Below are positions 14,658 to 45,962 of a stretch of DNA of 64,000 nt, piece after piece. Location of the stretch: NCBI RefSeq assembly GCF_037975245.1, contig NC_092565.1, positions 5,863,999 to 5,927,998 on the forward strand, written 5' to 3'. Below the pieces are notes generated by a model, which saw only the letters and a list, made by a program, of their open reading frames with translations, was not told the origin of the DNA and searched no databases. Within the stretch, counting starts at the first letter, position 1. Each line of letters opens with the position of its first letter. A program made the position numbers and the translations under genes. This DNA is from Apostichopus japonicus (lineage: Eukaryota; Echinodermata; Holothuroidea; Aspidochirotida; Stichopodidae).

Positions 14658-14677
14658 GGGGGAGGGGAGGGGTGGGG
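14658..14677 (+). other. G-quadruplex-forming sequence
   Basis: GGGGGAGGGGAGGGGTGGGG: four G4-5 runs with one-base loops, about 370 bp beyond the probable FGF poly(A) site. Confidence 0.8.
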
Positions 14678-15042
14678 ATGGCTTGATAAATTCCTTGAAA
14701 AGGACACCAAACTTATAAGTCGGTTACAGGGAAAATGCTACTGACACTATGCAAATTGTGTGATACGTATCCAACTGTGTCAGTATAATATTATTATTAT
14801 AAAGTGTCAAGATATCGTTGATACATTGCAAATACATATACTCTACCTCGTCACAACCACGCATATATTCACAGTGGGTTTTTTTGTTTTTACTGGTTAA
14901 CCCATTTATACATAAAGTTCATAAAAGTATACAAAATTCTGCCGAAAATACAGAAAAATATATATACATTAAGTGCAATAAATAAATATTATTTCACGAA
15001 ATTTGTACAATTTAACTTTCAAATAACTTCTAAGAAGTATAG

Positions 15043-15499
15043 GTTTTTATTATTTTATTTTTTCCAAAAACCCTTTTATAAGTAAAGCCTTGATAACTTT
15101 AAAAACAAACAATCGAATCCATCCAAAAAAAGATACATTTTTGTTTTACAAAAATAAACATAAGTATAGCTCTGCTAAAACATAAAATCTATACAGCCCG
15201 GGGGGACGCATTCCATCCTCTGCCAGGGTCGAATGAGATCCCAAAGGATGGTAAGGTTGCTCGTATTTTTTTTTTGCATAAACATACATACAGGGCTTTT
15301 TATATTCCAGCGAACAATACATCCATCAGAGCTCTGAAGATCAAGGTTTCCAAAAGGCACCAACCAATCAGGGCCGCGTTTTTGCGTTCATCTTGTTGAG
15401 TCTGAATACAGCCTCCTGTACCAGCCGTTTTGGATAACAGTTCCTCTTTTGTCAGGTATAGTGACATTTTCTTCTGTTTTGTTGTTGTTGATGCTGATA
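15043..15499 (-). other. probable 3' UTR and poly(A) signals of the FGF8-like gene
   Basis: Two AATAAA hexamers on the minus strand lie at 15051-15046 and 15059-15054, about 445 nt past the stop codon. No other feature is seen between. The open frame at 15175-15363 in this interval has no family resemblance and is taken as UTR. Confidence 0.45.
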
Positions 15500-34656
<19,157 letters not shown>

Positions 34657-34692
34657 CTACGATAAATCTTCATTGACGCTTCGCTTGATCAT
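34657..34692 (-). promoter_or_regulatory. upstream ORF abutting the FGF8-like start codon
   Basis: An 11-codon frame begins with ATG at 34692-34690 and ends with TAG at 34659-34657. The main ATG follows with no base between (TAGATGG). The uORF is in the same frame as the CDS. If the 5' UTR is collinear here, ribosomes would terminate directly on the main start. The ATG context of the main start is only moderate (G at +4, T at -3). Transcription across this stretch is assumed, not shown. Confidence 0.45.
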
Positions 34693-35062
34693 TTCAAATG
34701 TGTAGAAGAAACAGAAAAACGGATCCAGGTTTTTGACTGATACACATACACACATCGCCACATTACAATACTGATAAAAGGAAGCATGCACGCTATCCCG
34801 GTCACGCGTGTATAACTGCCGCGGAAAGAAATTCTTTGCTAAGGTATATTGAATAAAACAAACAGTTAAGCAGGCTATGGGACTTATTCAACTACACAGT
34901 GGTGCAGTGAACGGGTCATGTTCCGATGAAGTTCACTGTTTGGATAATATGGTAAAAGATAAATCCTATCGTAAATATCAACAAACGCCTCTGTCTATTG
35001 ACGGTAAGGTACTTAATGCCAATAAAAAAAAAGCCTCTTCACGGTGCAACAGAAAAAGTTTT

Positions 35063-35078
35063 CCACTAGGGGGCGCCA
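35063..35078 (+). promoter_or_regulatory. CTCF-type binding motif upstream of the FGF8-like gene
   Basis: The sequence CCACTAGGGGGCGCCA matches the core vertebrate CTCF consensus (CCASYAGRKGGCRS). It lies about 400 bp upstream of the FGF8-like start codon in otherwise AT-rich DNA. CTCF is present across Bilateria, so an insulator or promoter-tethering site is possible. It could also be a transposon end. Confidence 0.4.
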
Positions 35079-36090
35079 GATAGCATTTGACTTGCTCTTT
35101 TATGGATTCATTCGCATTTCTTTCGTTTATCCAACATCGAGCTCGCTCTATAATGAAATTTCATCATCGGGAAAAAATAATCTGTGTTAATACATCTTTC
35201 ATGGATTTTGGTGTAAATCATAATATTCAGAGGACTTAAAGATTAATTTATAAACTGTCCCTTAGAACCTCATATGACAGCAATATATATATATATATAT
35301 GCTATATTTGACACAGATTGTTGACACTTATTTATGTACACGTGTTTATAATATATACTGATGTTTGTCAGTATTCCGAGTTCGTAAATATTAAATGCTC
35401 TTTTCTTGAATTCATAATTCTATTTCACTTTTAATATGCGTATGCATAGACAGACGGTCTGACAGACAGACAGACATACGGTTGAAAATGAATATTTTGT
35501 TGGCCCAACAGACTAATTTGTTGTTGTATATACATACTATTTATACTATAATAACTATAGAAAAACGCGTCGAATCTACATTATGATTATCATTGGGAAT
35601 CTCTTCCCTGGATTCACCCCACCCTGCGAACCTTTACCAACTTCAATGAAAACCTCAATAATTTGCAATTGAATTTCACCCCATGGAACCTATAACAAAT
35701 CAGTTCAGAATAACTTTTAATGCCAGCCGTTAAATGTGTAAAGTGCACTACAAGTCGTATAAAAGACCCATACCAGGTTCAATGACTGTCTCTTCATTGA
35801 TATACTAGCCTGGTTTATAATATGCCATCAGTGTTATCGGTGAATTGCTTGTCGGTAATCTTCCCCCGAAATAGCAGCCTCTTACATAATGATCTATAAC
35901 ATTTGAATATATACCTAAACTAAATTAGTCTGCAATTGCAGATGTTATCACGACACTGCACTTTTACGGATTAGGGAAGCCAATGCATATATAAATAGAT
36001 AGATATACGGCATGCAGAAGTAACATTTCCTCGCTGGTCAGCGTATATAGAGAGGTTAAATTGGGGCGGTTTATAATTATATTGGGCACC

Positions 36091-36099
36091 TATAAATAG
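36091..36099 (+). promoter_or_regulatory. possible TATA box of a plus-strand promoter
   Basis: TATAAATAG in mixed-composition DNA with ATTGGCC 10 bp downstream. About 90 bp further is ATG at 36180, with a 38-codon frame whose end overlaps an AAG|GTGAAT donor at 36294. A divergent transcript relative to the FGF gene is conceivable. No product is recognised. Confidence 0.25.
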
Positions 36100-39000
36100 A
36101 ATGATTGGCCGAGGTAGTCTATGCATACCAGACACGCCGTGTGACAGACAGTGATAGGGGGTACTAGAGGAAAGGAAGCATGAAACCTTTCAAACATTGG
36201 AAGATAACCGCGTCGAGCCTCTATACGAGGTGCCATGGCGGCTTCCATTATTTTATCATGATGGCGCAAGCATGCTTGAACAGGACGTCGAAGGTGAATT
36301 AAACCTGATCGACAAATTGATTTCTACATATACAGTTGTGGTTCCAATATTTTATAAAGGAGACGGTATAGTCTTGGTGTCTAGTGAAGCATACCCCGTG
36401 TATCTTCGAGGCATTGTTAAGCTGTAAATTAGCTCTAAACGCAAAGTTGTGTTATAACTATACTTTTTGAATCGTTGTGTAAGGTTGTAAAGGAGAAATT
36501 GGGAGTCACCCCCCCCCCCCGCCCCCGTCCCTTCCCCTTTTGGATTTACATACCTGGTCGATCTGTAAGTAAATTTGAATTAAGGAAGGCTTTCGGTAAA
36601 AGTTAGTCTGTGGACTCCATTGGTCTATAGAGAATGATACGCATGTTTATAATAGAAGTGTTCGCAATTTAATCGACTGAGGTTACATGCGATATCGGTT
36701 GTAAACAAAACAGATGCACTTTGCAAGTGAAATGCTATAAAGTTGATACCGGAAAATTGGCAACCTTTATGATGCTTTACATGAAAGCAGTTTCATTTCT
36801 CGAGTCAGGACCTTTTCCTTTTTAGTTACGAAGCTTGTACTTCGCAATAGTATATATCAGCCGTTAAAATTAACTTGGTGCAAATTATCTCGGAATTCGA
36901 TTCTGATGTTAACAAGCTTATTGATCTTGCGTCGATCCTTAAAGTAAAGATTATGGCGGAAACTAACCTGATTGTAGTTTTCTCTTCCTGTCTTCATTCT
37001 GTATTATTTCAAAACAAGAGGAGAAGAGAGAAACCTGCTGAGAAGAAAAGAGAAGCGATAGATGATGATTGTACCCAGTTTACGGCGATAAAATACACAG
37101 TAAATCATCCAAATTGTAATATTGTGGCTTAGAATGTCATTGATCACTGTGCGAAATGTTGTCTCTGGTTTTGAACTTGATCTTCCCAGATTTACGAAGC
37201 TGATGTTCTTACTCAACGAATGAGGAAATAGCAAACAAATGTTAACATTATTTCAAATACCGAATGTGCGTATATTAAATGGTATTGTTACACAGCCACG
37301 AACAGTCAAGACACGTAAAAAATCAAATTGAAGTTTATCCCAAGGTATACTATATCAAATACTCTTCCGGCTATATGATGTATGTTGCTGTCCAAAATAA
37401 TGTTCTACTCGGAGGAAAATCAATATGCCAATCTGTAAACATGAACTGTCAGAGATCATGACTTTGAAATATGTACTGCAATTAATAATGAATAGAGAAT
37501 CCTTTCAGTGGGTTTAAGGGCTCATGACTGATCAGCCATAACTGCCCCAACATAAGAGCATTGCGACTAAGTTGTTTCTGCCCATTGGCTTAAGTTGCAG
37601 TAACTATATCATGGTATCGTCGCAAACCGTCTTTTTTTCCCGGGCCACTTCTTTGGTTATCCTTTTATAGTCCCGGCTATGTAAATGTCCACTTAAGAGT
37701 TTTCCATCGTCATAACAAAAGGCCCAAAACGTTATTTCTCAAGAAAAAACAGTCAAGCAAGCTGTGTATAGATCAACTCAAGTTTACTGGTGGTGACGGG
37801 CTCTTATTCGAACTGTCAATTGAACTGAGATCCAGAAAAAGAAAGAAAGATATCATCAACATCAATGTGACTAACTGTTTTATCCTTCAGTAAAAAACAC
37901 TACGTCGACGCGATCCCTCATAGAGTCAGTCCCCTGACTAAGGAATGCAGTACAAAATTTGAAAACCACTGAGGGAGAGAACGAGAGAGAGCAGAGGTTG
38001 AATTTTCCGTCTTCGTGGTGGCATGGCGGGCACCCCAGCCAGCCTTGTTCATCCTCTGTATATATATAGAGGCTTTGTCTCTTTAAAAAAAATCAAAAGA
38101 AATCCAACATCAGATAACGTAGAGTATCGCTTTCGAACTTACACGAGAGTACAGTAAATAATTTACATTTAATCCTGTAATGAAGTATAAGCACAAAAAT
38201 GTCGTGCTATGTTCCTTAATCTGTCCCTGTGGACCAAACTTTGCCTTCAGGTGACTATACAACAGTGGTTCCAAGCAGCGGACGTTCTGATTAGGTCATG
38301 CCAATACAAGGAAGCTAATAATGACAAGTTGACGTTGGAGGTGTTATGAGATGTCTACTGCAGTCCAACCTTTTATATCTGCATAGTATAGTCTCGGTAG
38401 CAGCCTCAGGCAGAGGTATACCTCGCCCGTGACCAACCCACTCGGTCCCTTTGGAGTTTCAGATATCTTCGATCCCTTGGGAAGGATCAACTCTCCAGAC
38501 AGAAATTAACGAGACAATGATCTTACGTATTGATTACGAAGAATCTGAGCATGCCGACACATTTGGCTTTGTTTCTGTGCGCGTATAGTCGGTGGTGTGC
38601 ATGTGGGATTATTAAAAAAAAAACGTTGAACGTCAAGTTAAGAGGGCCACCCTGGAACGTCAGTTGTTTATCAACGGTTTTAGTTTCCACCCCGAAGCGG
38701 CATGATGTTTAAACTGATGTATAAACATATCTGGTCTATTTGTACTAGGTAATGTATAGTTTTTGCAAGCTTATAAGATCTTTACAAGAAGATTAGACAA
38801 ATGAACCAGTTTAGCGACAATGCCGGACAGCCACGCTACACGGGGAGCCTAATATGGATTTTGCTCATGGTATGTCATGAACATGAAACAACAACCTATT
38901 CTCTCCCAAGGGATTGTAAAATGGAATTTTTTCTTTTTAGAAGTATCTCGAATTTTGAGAAATTGCAAAAAATAGCGACAGTAAGGATAGGCCTATATAT

Positions 39001-40229
39001 TTCATAATGGTATAAATTTACAAAATCATCAGCTGCAAACAGCAATTGTAAACTGTTATCAGTTCTGAGGTTGATATTGTGATAAGTATACAAACATGCA
39101 GGTTTAGAAATAACACTGTGTCATTGCACTGAATTCACGTTATGATTGCGCCATGTCATCTGTGTATCGTACTTAAGTATAGGCTCTTAGGTCACATGGT
39201 ACAAAGCCCCGAATTAAACTTGCTTCAAACATTTAAAAATACCAGGCTAAGAATTACTTCGTGATTCACCCTGCAGTATGTAACGAATCATTTTACAGAG
39301 TCATCGTATAAGTTACTCTATGTGAGCTAGGACAGCATATATACGTATATGTGTGTGGTAGGTCCTGCTTCTTTCATTTTCTAGTATGTATACATAACTT
39401 GTGCGGTAATTTACTCTGCAAATAGAGGAAATAATCATTAATCTTAAAGTAGCGTTTTGCAGTTGAATTTGTAGATATATTCAGCGATGATTCTCAAGGG
39501 TAGTTATCCACTTATTTATATACACTTTATTCAAGTCCGAGTACAATCTATTCATTGTAAAATTGTTCAATTTGTTTATTAAGCCTAGACTAGTATACTA
39601 ACATGCCAAAGTGTCTTGGCGACAAAATTGTGACGATCGAACCAAAATTGTTCATCAACCAGCCAGGCGTTCTATTTTTTGGTGACAAAATATGTGAGTT
39701 TTTTTTTTAGTTTGATTAGGCTAATGTTGCAACTTGTAAAGTCCCAACAATATCAGTTTGGTTAATGTACTACGAAGTGATAATAACATAGTTTATAGAT
39801 GCTTGAGAGATTGGGTTATCTTTAAGCCTTATATACCTTCATGTGTTATCCTGAGATAATCTAAGACAAATGTATATTCGGATATCAGGTCATACGATCA
39901 TTTTAAACACATATCGTCATATCTATAAGTATAGTCTATACAATACATTAGCCTCCGCTATACATAACCCTTTGGTAAACAGGTACTAGGCTGTGAACCT
40001 GGAAATAATCAAGATTTATCTCAACAGATAACGGCACTCATTAACCTACAAATAAATATCAAGGAAAGGTGAATGTATAAACAAAAACAAACATAACTTG
40101 CGCAGTGTACAGACGTCAAAATGTAACGTGCATATGTGAATGTTCTAATGACTGGTGAATATAATTTGTATCATATGCATGGTAACTTGGTTGTATTAGC
40201 CTATTACTTTGTTGCACTCTGACATAACT

Positions 40230-40401
40230 GTGATATATATTTATATAGGCTTTATATATAGGCTATATATATATCGGCTACATCTATAGCCTATATATAA
40301 TGGCTATATGTATAGGCTATAAAGGCTATATATATATATAGACTGCATATATGTAGTCTATATATAGGCTATATATAGAATGTATTTAGGCTATATACAG
40401 C

Positions 40402-40456
<55 letters not shown>
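40230..40456. repeat. GGCTATATA minisatellite with (TA)n
   Basis: Irregular alternation of TATATAGGCTATATA and TATAGCCTATA words, both orientations mixed, then two pure (TA)n blocks. The same vocabulary recurs at 48 kb. Confidence 0.9.
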
Positions 40457-40464
<8 letters not shown>

Positions 40465-41725
40465 TTTACTCTATTGGTATACTTATAGCATTTCATAGCG
40501 TCCGTGAGTGTGACGAAACAATATCCTCAGGCAAAACTTATTATTGAAAATTTAGTAATGAACTCAGTTGATTATCTCTGTAATATGTTATCCCCGCATA
40601 CCAATGATATTTAATGATCAAAATTCCTCTCCATTGAACAAATGGCTTTAATTCATGGTCCCAGTTCGCACGCACCCCCCCCCCCCTTCCCCTTCCCCTT
40701 GTTCTTATACCCTTCATTTCGCGTGAGAAAAAATAGGAGATGATACATGGATGTGGGATATCAAAAGAAGGACCAGAAAGTTACAGTAGAATATACAAAG
40801 GTTTTTGGTATGTTCAGCACAATACATATAGAGGGAACTTGGGTGTTTTCTGTGTTGAATTTCCCGGCCCCCATATGTTGTTACATGCTGTGTGAGATTT
40901 CAATTACACACTCACTTACACCGTTGACATATGACGTTATTGGATATTTCAACAAGTTGAAAGACGTTTTTCCGTTTTTATGAGCTTTATATGGATCAAT
41001 TTCAAAAGACTGTATATCTTTTATCACTATGGGAATACATCTGCGAGCGATACTGAAGCAACTTCTTCACGAAATACCTTAAATATGTTTAAAGAATTTT
41101 TTTAAATTTTTTTTTATATAGTCTAGTTCCTTCCTCGTGAAAATTATTGGTAAAGATACATTTCATTGGATTGCGTGAGTCATGAGTTATGTAAAATATG
41201 CGAATATTACAATTAAGAGTGTTTTTCCCAAATATTTTTGTAATTGACATTAGTCTCTCAAGAGTCACAAGCCAGCCGTTTTATTAAATGATGAAAGATT
41301 CGAATGATGTATTCAGATGTATTGCGTGGTTCCTTTCTCTGGAATAATGACCTTAAATGCTATAAAGGCTTAAACCAATTTGTGTCAGCATGCAGAATCC
41401 CGAGACATTTCGGAGAAGTATGTATCATTTTGAAAGCATATATAGCTAGAGGAAAAACAGCAAAAGACAGGTGATCATGCTATAAATAATGGAACAAATA
41501 ATACATTTGAAAGGTTATGAAAATAGCTTTAATACTTAATGGCCTATACTTAAATAGTATTCTTGAGACTGTAGGGTATTGTCACATAGGCAAATCAGTA
41601 ACGTTAAGTGTCTAACAAAATTGTGGTCGCATGTTAAAACAGAACCACTCGAACACAATGTGAAGATTCGCATGGAGCAGAATTTGAATTTATTTGTCCT
41701 TTCTCAAGTTTGATGTAACATTATT

Positions 41726-41780
41726 ATGATTATGGTTATGATTATGATTATGATTAAGATTATGATCATTATCATTATCC
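41726..41780. repeat. (GATTAT)n tract
   Basis: About seven GATTAT-like hexamers with point changes. Confidence 0.85.
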
Positions 41781-44229
41781 AGAATGACTTTTTTTTTTCT
41801 ATGATAGCTATTGCTGTATGGCGATTTTACTGTATGCGGAATGAGTTCATTATGAAAGTGCACATTTCGAGAAAAAGTTATGCATATGGCCTATATGCAG
41901 AGGTCTGCCTGGCACAATGCGATATAGAAGCATGACAGGTGGAGCGGGTGTTATGGGTTTGACATCCGCATAACAAAATAACTTTTGTAAGGGGCTAGTC
42001 ACATTTCTGTTATAGTGGACACGGTGGTATCAATAGAGAGCAATAATGAAGAGAATGGTATGTGTAACCTATAGTTATGGGCGGAAGTGTGACTAAACAA
42101 ATACACTCTATTATCTTCCTTCTTAATTATTACACATAACTAGGAGAAGGCTACTTTTAATACAATTAATACAGAGAACAGTTAGCCACAATAACGGAGG
42201 TGACTGAATAAGGTGAAGGGGAGGAGGAAGGGGTGGTACCAGGGCTCCCAGAATATACACATTATAACTAGCTCTCTCTCTCCTCCACCCCACCCTACCC
42301 CCCCCCCCCCACCGCCCATGAAATGAAAACAATGGTTTACTAAGAAATACTTATTTCCAGATTGACCCATGTTGTAGGCCTACGCATGACCATGTGCCTA
42401 TATCTAACCCATTGTCCTGCACAGAAAAGTTGTGAACCCCTTTGTGAAATTGTACACGTGTAAGTGAAATTGGTTTTGGTACTGTCATGATTTCGCATAG
42501 CCTACTAAGATATAATCTGCTTTAGCCGAAGCTGTCTCAAAGGTAATTTTCAAAGCTACGCAAACTTAAGAACTCTGTTGAGGCTCTTGTGTATTTCCCA
42601 TGTTAGCCATTTTCTAAAATCAACATTGTAAATGACAACAACAACAATATCAACAACAACAAAAAAGTGCCGAAACTGAGCGCACAATGGGTTTACGAAA
42701 TCAGCTTTGTTTTAGTCACAAAGAGCTTTTCCTGCTCAGCAGCTGAATTTTTTCCCCCATCGTTTTGAAATGAATTTATAAATACCTGTAGCTCAATTCC
42801 CCCCCCCCCCCCAAATAAAAAATCTTACAAAGGCATTAAGCCAATTTTACGTGACAATAAACCCGCGAAAGTGTAGGCCTGTATACTGTATGAACCAACA
42901 AAAGAATAAGACCTCTTATAAACAGTGCCCAGTGAATTCTCGCGTTTCTTTCTTTTGTTGTCACTCACAGTGACAGCCATTTATATCGTGCCGAGTCCAG
43001 GTAAAGCCCCCCCCCCCCACCCCGACAGTTCCTAAATTATCCTAATCACATAACTACCGCGTTATGAATGCCACCTGGGTTGTGTAACCACTTTCGATAC
43101 GAAGTTTTTATCCACCCGGAGCTCGGATTATGTACCATCAAGTCGATATGAGCTGAATTGGTCTTAATATATTAAGTTCACACACAAACATATATACACA
43201 AAGAGAGAACTTCGTTAAGGTGGCGTGCTCTTCTATGATGCATTACAAACTTTATCATGGTTCCATGCAGAGATAAAGTGATTTAATTTTATTTACCAAA
43301 ATTGGCTTAATACAGTTTGACACAATGGCATGATGCTACACTTTATATACGGAGACAAGAAAACGAAATCGCAACTCATTAATCCTATAATTCGAGTATA
43401 CTGTCCTCTCCTCTTTGTGCCTTTGTTTTTCCTAAGTTTTTCCTTTGTTATTGGACTGTAAGACTAATTTAAAGGCTAGACAAATGAACTCCTTTTCTGT
43501 GGTTCCTTTATCACAATTTTACAAGACTGATCGACAATTTCTGGCTCCATAAGAACCCTATTATTTACGGAGTTTGTTACCCCACAAATTCAAAATCGTA
43601 AACTATTCACAATTCGAATGTTTCCCCCTCTCGGTCCTGCCTTTTGACCCAATATCTACTAACAGTCGAATGTTGGCTAATAAGTTATTCTCCTTGTCAA
43701 CATGATGAGTTATACCAAAACTATTTATCAAAGAAATTGAAATAAATAATAATAATAATGTCCTCTTATACTTACAATAGCCTAATATATGATTCCTGGT
43801 GATATCGACTTCCCCGCGTAATCAATATCCAACTTAAAATTCCTCGATGCTTTTTGTCTGTATAAAGTCTCTCAAAGGGATTTACAGTATGTTTCGTTCC
43901 CCCTTTCTGTGATACTATGCTAACATCATTGCACAGTATGAACACATAGCAAGAAAACTTAAAATCGGCGATGCCATTTACCTATACTGGAAATATTCCT
44001 TCAGGTTTCAGAAGTCCATTGAACCAAGCTCTTCCTTCCCAAGAGGCTATCTTGCATCAGCGTTTCCGAGGTGTGGCGCTTTAACATACCATCAGAATTT
44101 GACTGGTCAAAGGGCTTCGTAACCATTTCGTCAGTTTTATCGTGATATGACGTCAAATATGCCAGTCAAATACGTAAATGCTACATAATAGACGGAATAG
44201 CAATTAAAGAGGAAACCACAGCCGTAGAT

Positions 44230-44834
44230 CAGCGGCGTAAACAGGGTTTCATAAGTTGTTGGGGGACGGGGAAGGGGGGGGGGCGGGAGGAAATAAAAAG
44301 ATTCCCCGACTGATGAAGGTATGAGACTGAACTTTTGTGGAAGGGCCAGGGGCGAATGTAGGATTTTATAAGGGAGAGGGGTTGCACTTGGGTCATTGTA
44401 CACCCCCTCCAATAAAGTTTTAAACGTCCAAAACTCCAACATTCCCCTGATTTATTTAGTGAAATGAATCTTTATGGGACGGGCCAGATGTGAATAAAGT
44501 ATTTCATAAAGGGGGGGGGGGGGGGGTTGCTGTTCTGGGGTCATTGAAACCTCCTATTTAGGGCGTTGGGTGTGGTCCTCTCCCGATTTTGTTTTCAAAA
44601 TTTAGACGTCAAACGGTATTAAGACTATATAAGTAGCCCTAAACGCAAGTATGTGCTAATAAAATACTTTATATGAAGGTTGACAAAATGGGAGGGCGGG
44701 AACATGTAGTAGTGGTCTTATTCTTCCCTCGGCAGAATGTAAAAATCCTTCGTCTGAACCATTTCCCCCAACTGACGATGGGAGGAAAGGGTCCCTATCC
44801 CCCCCCCCCCCCCTCTTCTTTTGCGCACACCACT
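44230..44834. mobile_element. possible composite hAT-like repeat region
   Basis: The left edge CAGCGGCGTAAAC and the reversed right edge CAGTGGTGTGCGC share eight of 13 positions, but no clean 8-bp duplication is visible. Inside, a module (GGCCAG..GAAT..GTA..TTTCATAAGGG..GGTCATTG) occurs twice, near 44346 and 44479, with long G runs, and a C15 run lies near the right edge. Confidence 0.35.
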
Positions 44835-45672
44835 GTGTACACTGACACCTATCTACGGTTCTGAAGGAAACAAGAACCATAGATAGAAATAAACAACTTT
44901 GAGAAGAGATTAGACCGTTCCGTTGTATCAGGTCTAAATTTATTCAGGAGTTTCTTACTGCTGCCCTCTTTTTGTGAAGACTTTTTTTTACTTGCAGCCA
45001 TAGGCTATATCGCATGTTGAGCATGGTTTGCAGAATGTAGGCTATTACTTAATCACACATATTAACTTTTAAAAGGGGTTAAAGGGTTAATGTTACCACT
45101 ATTGTGAAACATTTTGGTTAGTTTTGATCTGTATCCCGTTGCCTTGGGTTTTGTTCCACACACAGTATGTATTTGTTAATGAACGGATTGTTAATTTGAG
45201 AAAGATGGTGTTTACATAACATTATAACACTCAACAAAAAAACATATACAGGGGTCCTATAAAGAAGCTTACTTATGAGACTCTATAGGTTTTAAAATAA
45301 CCCTGAAAAACAAACAAACCATCAAACTATATACTTGGAGAAATGTAAATGTCTTCTTAAACAAACGAAGCCGTGAACCTTTCCATTGTCATATATCTCC
45401 ATCGACTACAGAGACAATTTCATTCGGTTTTGGAGAAATCCGGGCCCTGGTGTTCCTCAATGTCATTTTACAGTGACCATACGGTATGGTTCTTCCAGTT
45501 GCGCCATGTTGATGGTGCAGACTATATATCTTGCCCTATAGGTGTTATTTAAATGTTAGGATACTAAGTCTCAAAACTACTGCTTCGAGCACTCAACTGT
45601 TAAAGGTTAAAGATTGGTTTTGTGTTGATTTACCCTATCAATCTCTGAATAAGTACTGCATCACGACGTACC

Positions 45673-45962
45673 GGTGCCGTTGCCGAGTGAAAAAAAAGGC
45701 GGCGGCATTTGAAGCAATGAGGCTTAGCAATTGGGAGGTTTCGGGTTCGATACCCGGCCGGGTCATATATAGTAACGTGGGGTTTTCATCCAAGAGCAAT
45801 CCAAGAACAATAAGGGTTCCCATCTGAAATGACTTTCTAAATTGAAAAGATTCCAAATTTAAGTTTAAATGTTGAGTTGGAAGCCGCCCGACGTGTAAGT
45901 TGTAATCCATTAGCCCTTGCGGGTTTCTCACACATTTATGGTCGCTTAAGCGTCACAAAAAA
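45673..45962 (+). mobile_element. tRNA-derived SINE
   Basis: The head resembles a class II (Ser/Leu-type) tRNA: TGCCGAGTG A-box-like sequence at 45681-45689, then GGCGGCGGC, and a strong B box GGTTCGATACC (45744-45754) inside a T-arm CGGG..CCCG. In the reverse strand the B box translates as TRPGIEPET, a familiar sign of tRNA-SINE promoters. A tRNA-unrelated body follows, ending near an A-rich tail after CGCTTAAGCG. An A run replaces part of the A box, so this copy is probably dead. Flanking duplications were not resolved. Confidence 0.7.

Larger units (their letters stand above)
10138..15042. other. intergenic, downstream of the FGF gene
   Basis: Contains poly-C (10.51 kb) and poly-G (13.88 kb) runs, a TTC-rich stretch (11.1 kb) that creates a hydrophobic chance frame, the 13-bp hairpin and a G-quadruplex motif. 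No gene is recognised. Confidence 0.5.
35079..45672. other. long intergenic stretch, no recognised gene
   Basis: Apart from the listed repeats it holds many poly-C/G runs (36.51, 40.68, 42.30, 42.80, 43.01 kb). A segment at 36.86-36.95 kb reads VKINLVQIISEFDSDVNKLI after a TATATCAG and before a weak GTAAAG; no family is recognised. Confidence 0.5.

Noticed and set aside
37279-37461. ATG frame with YYIKYSSGYMMYVAV as a second FGF-like exon
   Set aside because: The trefoil-like spacing is vague, there is no cysteine or glycine signature and no splice context.
45638-45931. 97-codon minus-strand frame containing TRPGIEPET
   Set aside because: This is the reverse translation of the SINE B box, not a gene.
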